A stretch of DNA of 41,763 nucleotides, taken from a virus. Position numbers and translations under genes: made by a program. Below are positions 1 to 7,039 of this stretch, piece after piece; positions within the stretch are counted from its first letter, which is position 1, and each line of letters opens with the position of its first letter. The stretch covers positions 1 to 41,763 of IMG/VR virus record IMGVR_UViG_3300043470_000852. One strand, written 5' to 3'. The notes under the pieces are model-generated. The model saw nothing but the letters and a program-made list of their open reading frames with translations. It did not search any database and had not been told where the DNA came from.

Positions 1-830
1 TATATGCTCCACAAAGACGTAACCAATTACCTTTAACTCGTAATGATGTTAAATGGGAACCGTTCATTGAGTTCTGGATGCGTAAATCTATGTTAGAGTT
101 GAAAGTTAAACGTATGATCTGGGCTAAACCAGGTACAGTTAAAACTAATGGTTCTAAACAAGAATTGAAAAGAACATCTGCTGGTGTATACCACAGAATG
201 AGAAACAATGGAAACTTAGTACAATATAACAGAGGTGAATTCTCTGCTAACTTAATCCGTTCTGTATTTGGAGATTTATTCTACAGAAGAGTGGATGTAA
301 AAGATAGAAGTGTTAAGATGTATACTAATGAAGCTGGATTCGATGTATTCCAACAAGCTTTAAAAACAGATGCATTAAATTCAGGTCTTACTTTCATGGC
401 TGATTCTGGAAACAGATATATGCAAGGAGAAGGACAACACATCACTTACAACTTTGCATTTGATGCAATGGTAACTCGTGAGACTGGACGTGTTGAATTG
501 ATTCACTTAAAAGAATTAGATTTACCACAATCTAACTTAGAGTTTGGACAAAACAAAAAATCTACTCCAGTATTTATGGTGTTTGATGTTTCTCCAATGT
601 CTGATGGATCAATGGTAAACAACATTAGAGAAGTACGTATGAAAGGTGCTCCTTCTATGACATGGGGTTATATTGATGGTACTCGTCACCACTTAGGTTT
701 TGCTAAATCTCAAGGTATGAGTTCTGCTAATAAATTCCCAGGATACGAAATCTGGATGAAAGACAGATGTGATGTATTTATTGAAGATTTATCTAGAACT
801 GTGTTGATCGAGGAAATCCCACAATTCTAA
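1..830 (+). CDS. Major capsid protein, C-terminal part (5' end cut by window)
   Basis: The frame is open from base 3, 25 codons before the first in-window Met at base 78, so the gene begins outside the window. About 275 residues are visible. The end of the protein reads GYEIWMKDRCDVFIEDLSRT and then LIEEIPQF, preceded by a GYIDGTRHH segment. I recognise this as the C-terminal style of crAss-like HK97-fold capsid proteins. That is recognition from memory, not a search. The protein would form the icosahedral shell. Its place fits: in crAss-like genomes the capsid gene precedes small head/ring genes, then the muzzle and cargo genes, as here. A terminator-like hairpin follows the stop, as expected for a very highly expressed gene. 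Another beta-rich structural protein is the main alternative. Confidence 0.68.
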   Translation, partial: YAPQRRNQLPLTRNDVKWEPFIEFWMRKSMLELKVKRMIWAKPGTVKTNGSKQELKRTSAGVYHRMRNNGNLVQYNRGEFSANLIRSVFGDLFYRRVDVKDRSVKMYTNEAGFDVFQQALKTDALNSGLTFMADSGNRYMQGEGQHITYNFAFDAMVTRETGRVELIHLKELDLPQSNLEFGQNKKSTPVFMVFDVSPMSDGSMVNNIREVRMKGAPSMTWGYIDGTRHHLGFAKSQGMSSANKFPGYEIWMKDRCDVFIEDLSRTVLIEEIPQF

Positions 831-841
831 TAATAAAACGT

Positions 842-885
842 AGATGTGATGCTTCCCATAATAGAACAGCACACATCTCTTTTTT
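842..885 (+). terminator. Intrinsic terminator after the capsid gene
   Basis: AGATGTG (842-848) pairs with CACATCT (872-878). A bulged A and three further pairs (TGC with GCA) extend the stem. Six T residues follow at 880-885. It lies 11 bases after the capsid stop codon. It could be partial, setting capsid excess over downstream genes, because no promoter is obvious before the next gene. Confidence 0.6.
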
Positions 886-892
886 CCGAGAA

Positions 893-1038
893 AGATCCCC
901 TCACCTCCTCTCCCTCCCAGAGGGGATTGATCTCAACCCTACTTAGTCAAGCCTCTTGCACAGCAACGTAACTAAGTTTTAGAGTGATGGATTGGGTTTC
1001 CCAGTCGCATTCCCTTCAATGGGGACACTCTTCTAAAA
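893..1038 (+). ncRNA. Densely folded intergenic segment, possible structured RNA or UTR element
   Basis: This part of the 236-base gap between the capsid gene and the next ORF has three more complementary blocks after the terminator. ATCCCCTC (895-902) pairs with GAGGGGAT (920-927), with AGATC/GATCT flanks. ACTTAGT (941-947) pairs with ACTAAGT (971-977). TTTTAGAGTG (977-986) pairs with CACT and CTAAAA (1026-1038) around a 3-base bulge. The last helix encloses two small hairpins, TGGG/CCCA (993-1003) and TCCC/GGGA (1011-1025), so it resembles a three-way junction. The segment is richer in G and C than its surroundings and holds no ORF. It could be a phage small RNA, a 5' UTR element for the 1067 gene, or an mRNA stabiliser. 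The pairing is read directly; the function is unknown. Confidence 0.4.
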
Positions 1039-1066
1039 TAAACCAAATATTTAATTAAACTACATT

Positions 1067-2035
1067 ATGGGTAAAACAGGCAAAATCTCTACGATAAAAC
1101 GTGAGTATAACAGTTCTCAACTGCAGACAATGGACAGTGGACTATCGCAAAAAGGATTTACAAGAATTCCTGGAACAGGAGTATTCAAGTATCCTTATAA
1201 AGAATTAGATGGAAAGTATAGAACAGGATTAGATCCAGACTCTACTTACATCAGAAGAATTGCAGATCAAACTGAAAGAGAGTTAGAAATAGAAAGAGTA
1301 ACTAAACTTAAAGCAAGACTTGAAAATGAATTAGGTGATATTGATTTAGGACCTCGTTCAAAGTTTTGGAATTATGGGTTATCAACTTCTACAGATGATC
1401 AAACACATGTACAACCAGTTAAGTTATTAGATGGTGATAATTACTTTGATCTATCAGTTCCTTTTCAAGAGATAGCCTTTTCATGGTTAAGAGTACATCC
1501 AACTATTGCATCTTCTCACCAAGCATGGGAAAGAGGAGAATATCCAGCAGATACACAATTTTATGTTGTTGATGATGAGATAGAAAATGCAGTGATCTAC
1601 AAGAAAAAACAATTGATTAACAAAGCTATTGTTAAGTTTGATTCTATGACTCCTGAGAAGAAACGTAAAGTTGCAAGACTTTTAGGTCTTCCAGTATCAG
1701 AAGACACAATGGAAGAAGTTGTTTATAATCAAGTAGATAATATATTGAAACAAACAGAATTCACGAATGGTAAATATTCAGGATTGAATCCAGTTGAAGT
1801 GTTTAATAGATTTGCTGACATGAAAGAAAATTTACTCCATATACAAGATTTAATTAAACAAGCAATTACACATTCAGTTTACAGAGTTAAACCAAATGGT
1901 AAAGTTTACGAAGGTGAATTTGAAATTGCTAAAGATGAACAAGATTTAATTAAATTCCTAGCTGATGATGATAACCAAGATGAGTTATTGACATTAGAAG
2001 GTAAGTTGAAAACTAAAAAGCTAGCTTCTGTATAA
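1067..2035 (+). CDS. Conserved structural-region protein of unknown function (322 aa)
   Basis: I do not recognise a domain. The protein is charged, with an N-terminal glycine-rich stretch (about residues 25-55). A central part contains FDLSVPFQEIAFSWLRVHP, and the C-terminal half is helical and rich in Lys, Glu and Asp. There is no signal peptide, membrane segment or catalytic motif. It sits directly after the capsid gene, where crAss-like phages encode small virion or head-assembly proteins, so a head accessory or assembly role is likely by position only. The start at 1067 is the first Met after the structured gap, and no Shine-Dalgarno sequence precedes it. The stop codon lies in the loop of a hairpin (2017-2047). 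Confidence 0.75.
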   Translation: MGKTGKISTIKREYNSSQLQTMDSGLSQKGFTRIPGTGVFKYPYKELDGKYRTGLDPDSTYIRRIADQTERELEIERVTKLKARLENELGDIDLGPRSKFWNYGLSTSTDDQTHVQPVKLLDGDNYFDLSVPFQEIAFSWLRVHPTIASSHQAWERGEYPADTQFYVVDDEIENAVIYKKKQLINKAIVKFDSMTPEKKRKVARLLGLPVSEDTMEEVVYNQVDNILKQTEFTNGKYSGLNPVEVFNRFADMKENLLHIQDLIKQAITHSVYRVKPNGKVYEGEFEIAKDEQDLIKFLADDDNQDELLTLEGKLKTKKLASV

Positions 2036-2047
2036 GAGGCTAGTTTT
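2017..2047 (+). terminator. Hairpin across the stop codon with a T run (weak terminator)
   Basis: CTAGCTTC (2021-2028) pairs with GAGGCTAG (2036-2043) through one G-T wobble. Flanking G-T and A-T pairs extend the stem into AAA/TTT. The 7-base loop contains the TAA stop of the upstream gene. The four T residues are in the 3' strand of the stem. This is consistent with a weak terminator or a 3'-end stabilising hairpin. Confidence 0.4.
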
Positions 2048-2063
2048 AAAAATATAAAAGCAT

Positions 2064-2795
2064 ATGATACCAGTAGATAGTTTATTGTATAAGATCGATC
2101 AGAAACTAAATAAACTATCAACTAATGAGCACCAACAGATTCAACTAGAAGACAAAATCTTAGCTTTGAATGAAGCTCAGATTAAGTTGATAAAACAAAA
2201 GATTGATGGTATTAGTACTGCTAGTCAATTAGGACAAGATTCATTTAAGAAACGTTATGAAGACTTACAAAGTCTTATAATGAATTACAATCATCAACCT
2301 TTAGATCTTACGTTAAAGAATGTTGAATTGAATCAATGGTGTACATATGTACATCAACTTAGTCCACAATATATGTTCTACATAGATTCATATATACTGG
2401 CAGACAAAGGTAGATGTAAAGATAGAAAGATCTGGATCAATAGAGATCTTGCTAAACATGGTGATCTTCAGTTTATATTAAACAATGATCATTATAGACC
2501 AAGTTTTGAATATCAAGAAACATTCAACTCTTTATCATCAGATGAAATAAGTTATTTTACAGATGGTACATTTACCCCAACTAAAGTTTACATGATGTAC
2601 ATGAGATATCCAGTATATATAAATAAAACAGGATATATAATGTTAGATGGGCAACCATCATTTGATCAAAATTGTGAACTTGAATTATATTTAGAGGATG
2701 AGCTGTTAGACTTAACAGTACAAAATCTAGCAATGTATACTGAAAACCAATCTGCAGTACAAAGTGCAGCTTACAGAATACAAACAAACGAATAA
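2064..2795 (+). CDS. Uncharacterised structural-region protein (243 aa)
   Basis: The function is not recognised. The first 65 residues are predicted helical with regular Leu and Ile (DSLLYKIDQKLNKL onward), resembling a coiled coil. The remainder is mixed and aromatic-rich, with several Tyr clusters (YVHQLSPQYMFYIDSYI; MMYMRYPVYI). No transmembrane segment or enzyme motif was found. It follows the 322-aa gene by 28 bases and precedes a Thr-tailed structural protein by 27 bases, so it probably belongs to the same late operon. A neck, head-fibre or assembly role is possible by position. Start 2064 is the first Met in the frame; the antisense frames here are shadows. Confidence 0.72.
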   Translation: MIPVDSLLYKIDQKLNKLSTNEHQQIQLEDKILALNEAQIKLIKQKIDGISTASQLGQDSFKKRYEDLQSLIMNYNHQPLDLTLKNVELNQWCTYVHQLSPQYMFYIDSYILADKGRCKDRKIWINRDLAKHGDLQFILNNDHYRPSFEYQETFNSLSSDEISYFTDGTFTPTKVYMMYMRYPVYINKTGYIMLDGQPSFDQNCELELYLEDELLDLTVQNLAMYTENQSAVQSAAYRIQTNE

Positions 2796-2822
2796 ACTTT
2801 ATTAACATTTAAATAAATTAAA

Positions 2823-3953
2823 ATGGCTGATTTTTCATTAACCACGTTATTCGTGGTTCCAGTAGGGCAGAGTGCTGTCCCTAGCTCTGGCTCAACACAA
2901 GACCTAACTCCAGGTACTGTGGGAATTTTTAAAAGCGATTATTCTGTAGCTACTGCTTTGAATATTGCTGCTTCTCCTTACTTCTATGTAGCTCAAGGTA
3001 GAACAAACACTTACTTGCAAGGTTCTAAAAGATCTGATAAGATCAAAGGATGTCCTTCAGGATCTGGTTGCAACTCTAACGTAACAGAATGGTACAAAGT
3101 AACAGGATGTCCAACTGCTGCTAATCAAATTACTGATGTAACTGATTTCTTAGTACAATGTGGAGAAAGCATCACGTTAACTTTACGTGGTTTTTCTAGC
3201 TACATCAATACTTTGTATTTCAATGGTTTCACTCGTTCAGTAACTATCCAAGCTCCTTGTTGTGGTTGTGACGAAAATCCATGTGCTGATGTAAGTCCAA
3301 ATATTATTATTGACTTATTGATTGCTAAATTAACTCAACAAGCTCCAGGTAATAACCCTGATAACATTAGCTTCAACACATTCTATACATTTGAAAATGT
3401 AGGTGGAACTATCTTACGTATTACTGGAAAACCATTAACTGTATATGGACAACCTTGTGATATCGCAGCGTTCCCATTTGAATATGATAGATTGTCTTTC
3501 AGAACTTTCGTTTATGCTGGTCCAGCTACTACTGCTGACTTTATCGTAGCGGATGCTTGTAACATTGTTGCTACTGAAACAATTGCACAACGTGCTTCTT
3601 ATCCTACTGGAACATCTGCAGAGATTGCTCAATTAGAGAAAAACTTCTACAGCTACCAAGCAGGTTACTTGAAACACTTATATAGAATGAATGGATACAA
3701 TGAGAACTTTGAGTCTTGGGTATCTAATGGTACTATGTACAACTCATTCTATATCAAATTCAACGAGTATAACAAATCTGAATACCAATGGGGTGATTAC
3801 ATCATGGAAGATTCTACAGTGATTATTGCTGTGCCTCAAGGTGGTAGTAACTTAACTGCTCCATTTGAAGCAATCTTAGAAGCTGCTTTAGGAACTGTTC
3901 CAGATAATAATACTTGTATCACAACTACAACTACTACTACAACTGCTCCTTAA
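2823..3953 (+). CDS. Probable virion surface protein with C-terminal threonine tail (376 aa)
   Basis: This is a beta-rich, Cys-containing protein with CCGCDENPC near residue 145. The last residues are a run of eight Thr ending in Ala-Pro. The N-terminus (FSLTTLFVVPVGQSAVPSSG) has no lipobox or classical signal peptide. Codon use is relatively C-rich at third positions compared with the fibre genes, like the capsid gene, which suggests high expression. Placement soon after the capsid gene suggests an auxiliary capsid or head-decoration protein, but this is positional inference. The Thr tail has the same composition as the linkers in the fibre genes downstream, yet nothing follows it. A stable hairpin lies 30 bases after the stop. 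Confidence 0.75.
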   Translation: MADFSLTTLFVVPVGQSAVPSSGSTQDLTPGTVGIFKSDYSVATALNIAASPYFYVAQGRTNTYLQGSKRSDKIKGCPSGSGCNSNVTEWYKVTGCPTAANQITDVTDFLVQCGESITLTLRGFSSYINTLYFNGFTRSVTIQAPCCGCDENPCADVSPNIIIDLLIAKLTQQAPGNNPDNISFNTFYTFENVGGTILRITGKPLTVYGQPCDIAAFPFEYDRLSFRTFVYAGPATTADFIVADACNIVATETIAQRASYPTGTSAEIAQLEKNFYSYQAGYLKHLYRMNGYNENFESWVSNGTMYNSFYIKFNEYNKSEYQWGDYIMEDSTVIIAVPQGGSNLTAPFEAILEAALGTVPDNNTCITTTTTTTTAP

Positions 3954-3982
3954 GGATTAACAAGTAGAAATTAATAATAACC

Positions 3983-4031
3983 TATGCCAGGGGAAAGAGG
4001 ATAACTCACATTCCTCTGGCATATTTATTTA
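3983..4031 (+). terminator. Stem-loop with T-rich tail
   Basis: TATGCCAGGGGAA (3983-3995) pairs with TTCCTCTGGCATA (4011-4023) over 13 bp with one G-T wobble. The loop is 15 bases and TTTATTT follows. It lies wholly in the gap between two genes. The T run is interrupted, so it may be a partial terminator or an mRNA-processing or stability hairpin that lowers expression of genes after 4040. Confidence 0.55.
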
Positions 4032-4039
4032 AAAACAAC

Positions 4040-4603
4040 ATGGCAAACTTACAATTAGATATACTAGTAGTACCTACTTACGATGTTAATACTCTTGGTG
4101 TTGCAGATGCTTCTGTATATCCTACCAATCCTCCAGTGGTCTCAGCACCATCTATTGAGATTGATATACCAGGATTCGGAACCAAGATTTTACCTTTTGT
4201 TCCTGACCAATTAAATGTATTTACATCTTCTAATTTAGGAATTACAGATCCTGGTTGTAATCAACCACTTCCAGATGGAGTGTACAGATTAAGATATTCT
4301 GTTGCTCCTGCATATGCAAACTATGTGGAGAAAACAATATTACGTGTTGATAGACTTCAAGAGAAGTTTGACAATGCGTTTTTGCAATTAAATATGATGG
4401 AGTGCGACAGAGCACTTAAAACACAATCTAGTGTTCAATTAAACACAATTAACTTCTTTATTCAAGGAGCTATTGCTGCAGCTAATAACTGTGCAGAATA
4501 TGAATCAAATACATTATATGTACAGGCAGATAATATGTTAGATAACTTTTTAAGAACCAACTGTGGTTGTTCAGGTAACAACTACCAAATAAACTTTTAT
4601 TAA
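4040..4603 (+). CDS. Small structural-region protein (187 aa), function unknown
   Basis: The N-terminal half is predicted beta-rich (LQLDILVVPTYDVNTLGVAD; GVYRLRYSVAP). A helical stretch follows (about residues 95-165), including EKFDNAFLQLNMMECDRALK. The end, NCGCSGNNY, contains a CGC pair. No family is recognised with confidence. The pattern of a beta-sandwich-like N-terminus followed by helices is seen in small neck or connector proteins next to fibre genes in Bacteroidota phages, but this is only an impression. The stop is 2 bases before the start of a 31-codon Cys-rich ORF, so the two are probably translationally coupled. Confidence 0.72.
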   Translation: MANLQLDILVVPTYDVNTLGVADASVYPTNPPVVSAPSIEIDIPGFGTKILPFVPDQLNVFTSSNLGITDPGCNQPLPDGVYRLRYSVAPAYANYVEKTILRVDRLQEKFDNAFLQLNMMECDRALKTQSSVQLNTINFFIQGAIAAANNCAEYESNTLYVQADNMLDNFLRTNCGCSGNNYQINFY

Positions 4604-4605
4604 TT

Positions 4606-4701
4606 ATGGCACAATGTAATTCATGTGGAGCTAATGTGGGGTGTGGATGTCAATTGAGAGATGGACTATGCGGACAATGCGCTTCTAAAGTAAACAAATA
4701 A
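4606..4701 (+). CDS. 31-residue six-cysteine mini-protein
   Basis: ATG at 4606 and TAA at 4699-4701 enclose 31 codons. Six cysteines lie at residues 4, 7, 13, 15, 22 and 25, giving the pattern CxxC-x5-CxC-x6-CxxC. This is the layout of a small zinc or metal knuckle. The ORF fits exactly between two genes, 2 bases after the previous stop and 12 before the next start, on the same strand. No other use of the DNA is evident. It may bind Zn and act as a small structural clamp or regulator. No homologue is recognised by name. Confidence 0.6.
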   Translation: MAQCNSCGANVGCGCQLRDGLCGQCASKVNK

Positions 4702-4713
4702 AAAATTAATACT

Positions 4714-5877
4714 ATGTTATCACCAAGACTAAATAATTGCCCAGAATGCGCTGATATACCTTCTTTACTTAAAAAGATAGATTGTAAGTTAGCTGAGCTT
4801 GGCAATAATTTATATAATAACATATCGTATATGTTAAATAAACCAGTACCTGCTGATGACATTCTTCAGTTAATAGGTTACAGGAGAATATTAACTTATA
4901 AGTATTGTAATCCTAACTACGTATGTAAGTACTCTGTTAAGATGATAGCTAGTAGAGTGATACGTCTTACATTAGGATGTGTTAGTAGATGTAATGAACC
5001 AGAACGTTGTTTAGAGGAACCTTGTGATATTATTATTGTACCAAATCCTGTAAGAACTACAACTACTACAAGTTCAACTAGTACATCTACAACCAGTACT
5101 AGTACAACTGCAATACCAACTACAACAACAACAAGTTCAAGTTCAACAAGTACAACTACTACATCTACCACAAGTAATTCTACAGCAGGATGTCCTGTTG
5201 GTTATTATGGTCCTGTAGGTTTTCCAAATAGATATACAGGTGATGGAACTATGACACTTAGTTCTGGATTAGTAGTTAGCACTACATATACAGGAGCGTT
5301 ACCACTACTTAGTTTACCAAGTCCTCCTTTTATTAATTGTGTAGGTGGACAATTTGGTGGAGATGTTGGAACAGGTGGATCAATTTTTTTAAATTATAGT
5401 GATGGAGCTTTTACATTTACAATAACATATAGTACTGCTCAAACTGCAGTAAAATTTGTAATGTATGGAATGGGTTATGCTGACCAATTAGGTATATCAG
5501 AATATTATACATTTACAACAAATGCTGCAAATACAGTAGTAACAGAATTAGCTGGATGTAATGACTTTAGAGTTGAAGCTCCAAATGTTGTTGCAGGTTC
5601 TATGCCTTCACCAGAACAGCGTACAGGAGGAAATATTGAAGTGGTTGCAGATGCACCTTTCAATACAATTACAATAACAGGAAATAATCCTGGAAGTTTA
5701 AATGGAACTGGATTTGATATGTATATATGTGGTATTGAACCTACTTCATCTACTACCACTACTAGCAGTAGTTCAACAAGTACAACAACAAGTTCTACTA
5801 GTTCAACTACAAGCACAACAACAACATTAGCTCCAAGTGGAATTAGAACAATCTATACGCACTTTGATGCTTTATAA
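4714..5877 (+). CDS. Modular appendage protein: conserved N-terminal adaptor, Thr linkers, beta domain (387 aa)
   Basis: Residues 1-105 form a Cys-rich adaptor beginning LNNCPECADIPSLLKKIDCK, with a helical segment and a further Cys-containing end near residue 100. I recall this N-terminus in tail genes of other Bacteroidota phages. Residues about 115-157 are a Thr/Ser linker. Residues 158-342 are a compact beta-rich domain bounded by Cys. A second Thr/Ser linker follows (about 344-371), then a short C-terminal peptide (SGIRTIYTHFDAL). The likely role is a tail or neck fibre anchored by the N-terminus. The short peptide after the second linker is odd and may be a remnant of a lost domain or an assembly tag. 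Receptor binding is inferred. Confidence 0.75.
   Translation: MLSPRLNNCPECADIPSLLKKIDCKLAELGNNLYNNISYMLNKPVPADDILQLIGYRRILTYKYCNPNYVCKYSVKMIASRVIRLTLGCVSRCNEPERCLEEPCDIIIVPNPVRTTTTTSSTSTSTTSTSTTAIPTTTTTSSSSTSTTTTSTTSNSTAGCPVGYYGPVGFPNRYTGDGTMTLSSGLVVSTTYTGALPLLSLPSPPFINCVGGQFGGDVGTGGSIFLNYSDGAFTFTITYSTAQTAVKFVMYGMGYADQLGISEYYTFTTNAANTVVTELAGCNDFRVEAPNVVAGSMPSPEQRTGGNIEVVADAPFNTITITGNNPGSLNGTGFDMYICGIEPTSSTTTTSSSSTSTTTSSTSSTTSTTTTLAPSGIRTIYTHFDAL
5056..5184 (+). repeat. Thr/Ser-coding (ACN)n linker tract
   Basis: This imperfect ACN/AGT/TCN repeat encodes a Thr/Ser linker of 43 residues. Thr codons alternate among ACA, ACT and ACC, so the DNA is not a pure microsatellite. Confidence 0.85.
5743..5826 (+). 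repeat. Thr/Ser-coding linker tract
   Basis: This is the second Thr/Ser tract of the same gene (28 codons). It separates the beta domain from a 14-residue C-terminal peptide. Confidence 0.85.
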
Positions 5878-5905
5878 TATAAACAATAACTTAAAATAAA
5901 ATAAC

Positions 5906-7027
5906 ATGTCCAATTGCTCAAATTGTTATAACGGATGTACAGAGATTGTCTCTGACAGATGTGTTAAATATACAGGAATAGATGTTCCTGTCCTAGGAAT
6001 TCAAACTGGTGATTCATTATCATTTGTAGAACAAGCATTGATTACATTCCTTACATCTGCAATAGATGGTACAGGAATCAAACCTATTATTGATCCTCAG
6101 ATTATTTGTGATTTAGTTCAAGCAAATCTACCTAACTGTGGAGATCTTTCATTAAATGATATACTATCAGCTATTATAAAATCTACTTGTGATCTTCAAG
6201 ATCAAGTTGATGTTATTGTAGCAGAACTTGCAATATTGAATGGAGATTATAATGTTGGATGTTTAACAGGAGTAACAAGTTCTTCAGATACACATTCTGT
6301 ATTACAAGCTACAATCACTGCACTTTGTACATTAAGAGATGAGTTTGATCAGTTAGTAATGGATCTACCAGATACGTATGTACAATTAGATCAACTTAAC
6401 ACATTAATCCAAGATTATTTAGATAGTTTATCTACTGGATTAATTAGTAATAAAATGGTTCCATTCTCAGTGGTTCCTTATTTTGGATCTCTTTCATATT
6501 TTAATAGTACAGGAGCTGGTATAATAGGTAGTCCTTGGGAAAAAATATATCTATGTAATGGAGAGAATGGAACTCCTGATTTAAGAGGTAGAGCTTTAAC
6601 AGGTGCAATTGTTAATGTTCCTGGAAATTCACTAGATCCATCTGTTCTTCCAAGTCCTGGATCTGGTAATCCAAACTATGCTATTTTTGATGAAGTTGGT
6701 GCAAATCAAATTACATTATCATCTACACAAATTCCTTTACATACACATGCTAATACAGCAATTGTTAATGATCCTACACACACACATCAAGTTGGACCAA
6801 CTGGAAAAGGTGTATTGGGAATATTGGATACAGGTAGTACTACAAGACAATTTCAGAATGCAAATACTAATAATACACCTTTGCAATCTACATTTTTTAC
6901 AGCACCAGCATCAACAGGAATTACAGTTTCAATAAATAATGTAGCTGGTCCAGCAGGTGGAGGACTTCCTCATTCAAACATTCAACCAGTAACAGCTTGT
7001 TATTGGATTATGTATAAACCTTATTAA
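5906..7027 (+). CDS. Tail fibre/tip protein with phage tail collar domain (373 aa)
   Basis: The N-terminus is Cys-rich (SNCSNCYNGC, then DRCVKYTGID) and is followed by helical segments to about residue 180. I have seen this N-terminus in Bacteroidota phage fibre genes. From about residue 183 the sequence matches a tail-collar (microcystin-dependent-protein-like) domain: NGTPDLRGR near 220, then His-containing IPLHTHANT and PTHTHQVG segments, a Gly-rich stretch, and a typical ending (LPHSNIQPVTACYWIMYKPY). Such domains trimerise at fibre tips and neck collars. The gene starts 28 bases after the previous one and ends 12 before the next, within the same cassette. There is no Thr linker here, unlike its neighbours. 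The collar assignment is fairly secure; the receptor role is inferred. Confidence 0.82.
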   Translation: MSNCSNCYNGCTEIVSDRCVKYTGIDVPVLGIQTGDSLSFVEQALITFLTSAIDGTGIKPIIDPQIICDLVQANLPNCGDLSLNDILSAIIKSTCDLQDQVDVIVAELAILNGDYNVGCLTGVTSSSDTHSVLQATITALCTLRDEFDQLVMDLPDTYVQLDQLNTLIQDYLDSLSTGLISNKMVPFSVVPYFGSLSYFNSTGAGIIGSPWEKIYLCNGENGTPDLRGRALTGAIVNVPGNSLDPSVLPSPGSGNPNYAIFDEVGANQITLSSTQIPLHTHANTAIVNDPTHTHQVGPTGKGVLGILDTGSTTRQFQNANTNNTPLQSTFFTAPASTGITVSINNVAGPAGGGLPHSNIQPVTACYWIMYKPY

Positions 7028-7039
7028 TAAATCAATAAA

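Noticed and set aside
831-1066. tRNA gene in the structured gap
   Set aside because: The helices do not give an acceptor, anticodon and T arm in the right order, and no T-loop-like TTCRA sequence fits.
4917-5171. Antisense Val-rich frames opposite the fibre genes (also at 5505-5816, 7180-7689)
   Set aside because: They are the reverse complement of Thr-coding ACN tracts and lack independent start or coding signals.
6678-6935. Second + strand frame inside the tail collar gene
   Set aside because: It lies inside a clearly recognisable collar domain in the other frame, and its composition is that of a shifted reading of His/Thr-rich sequence.
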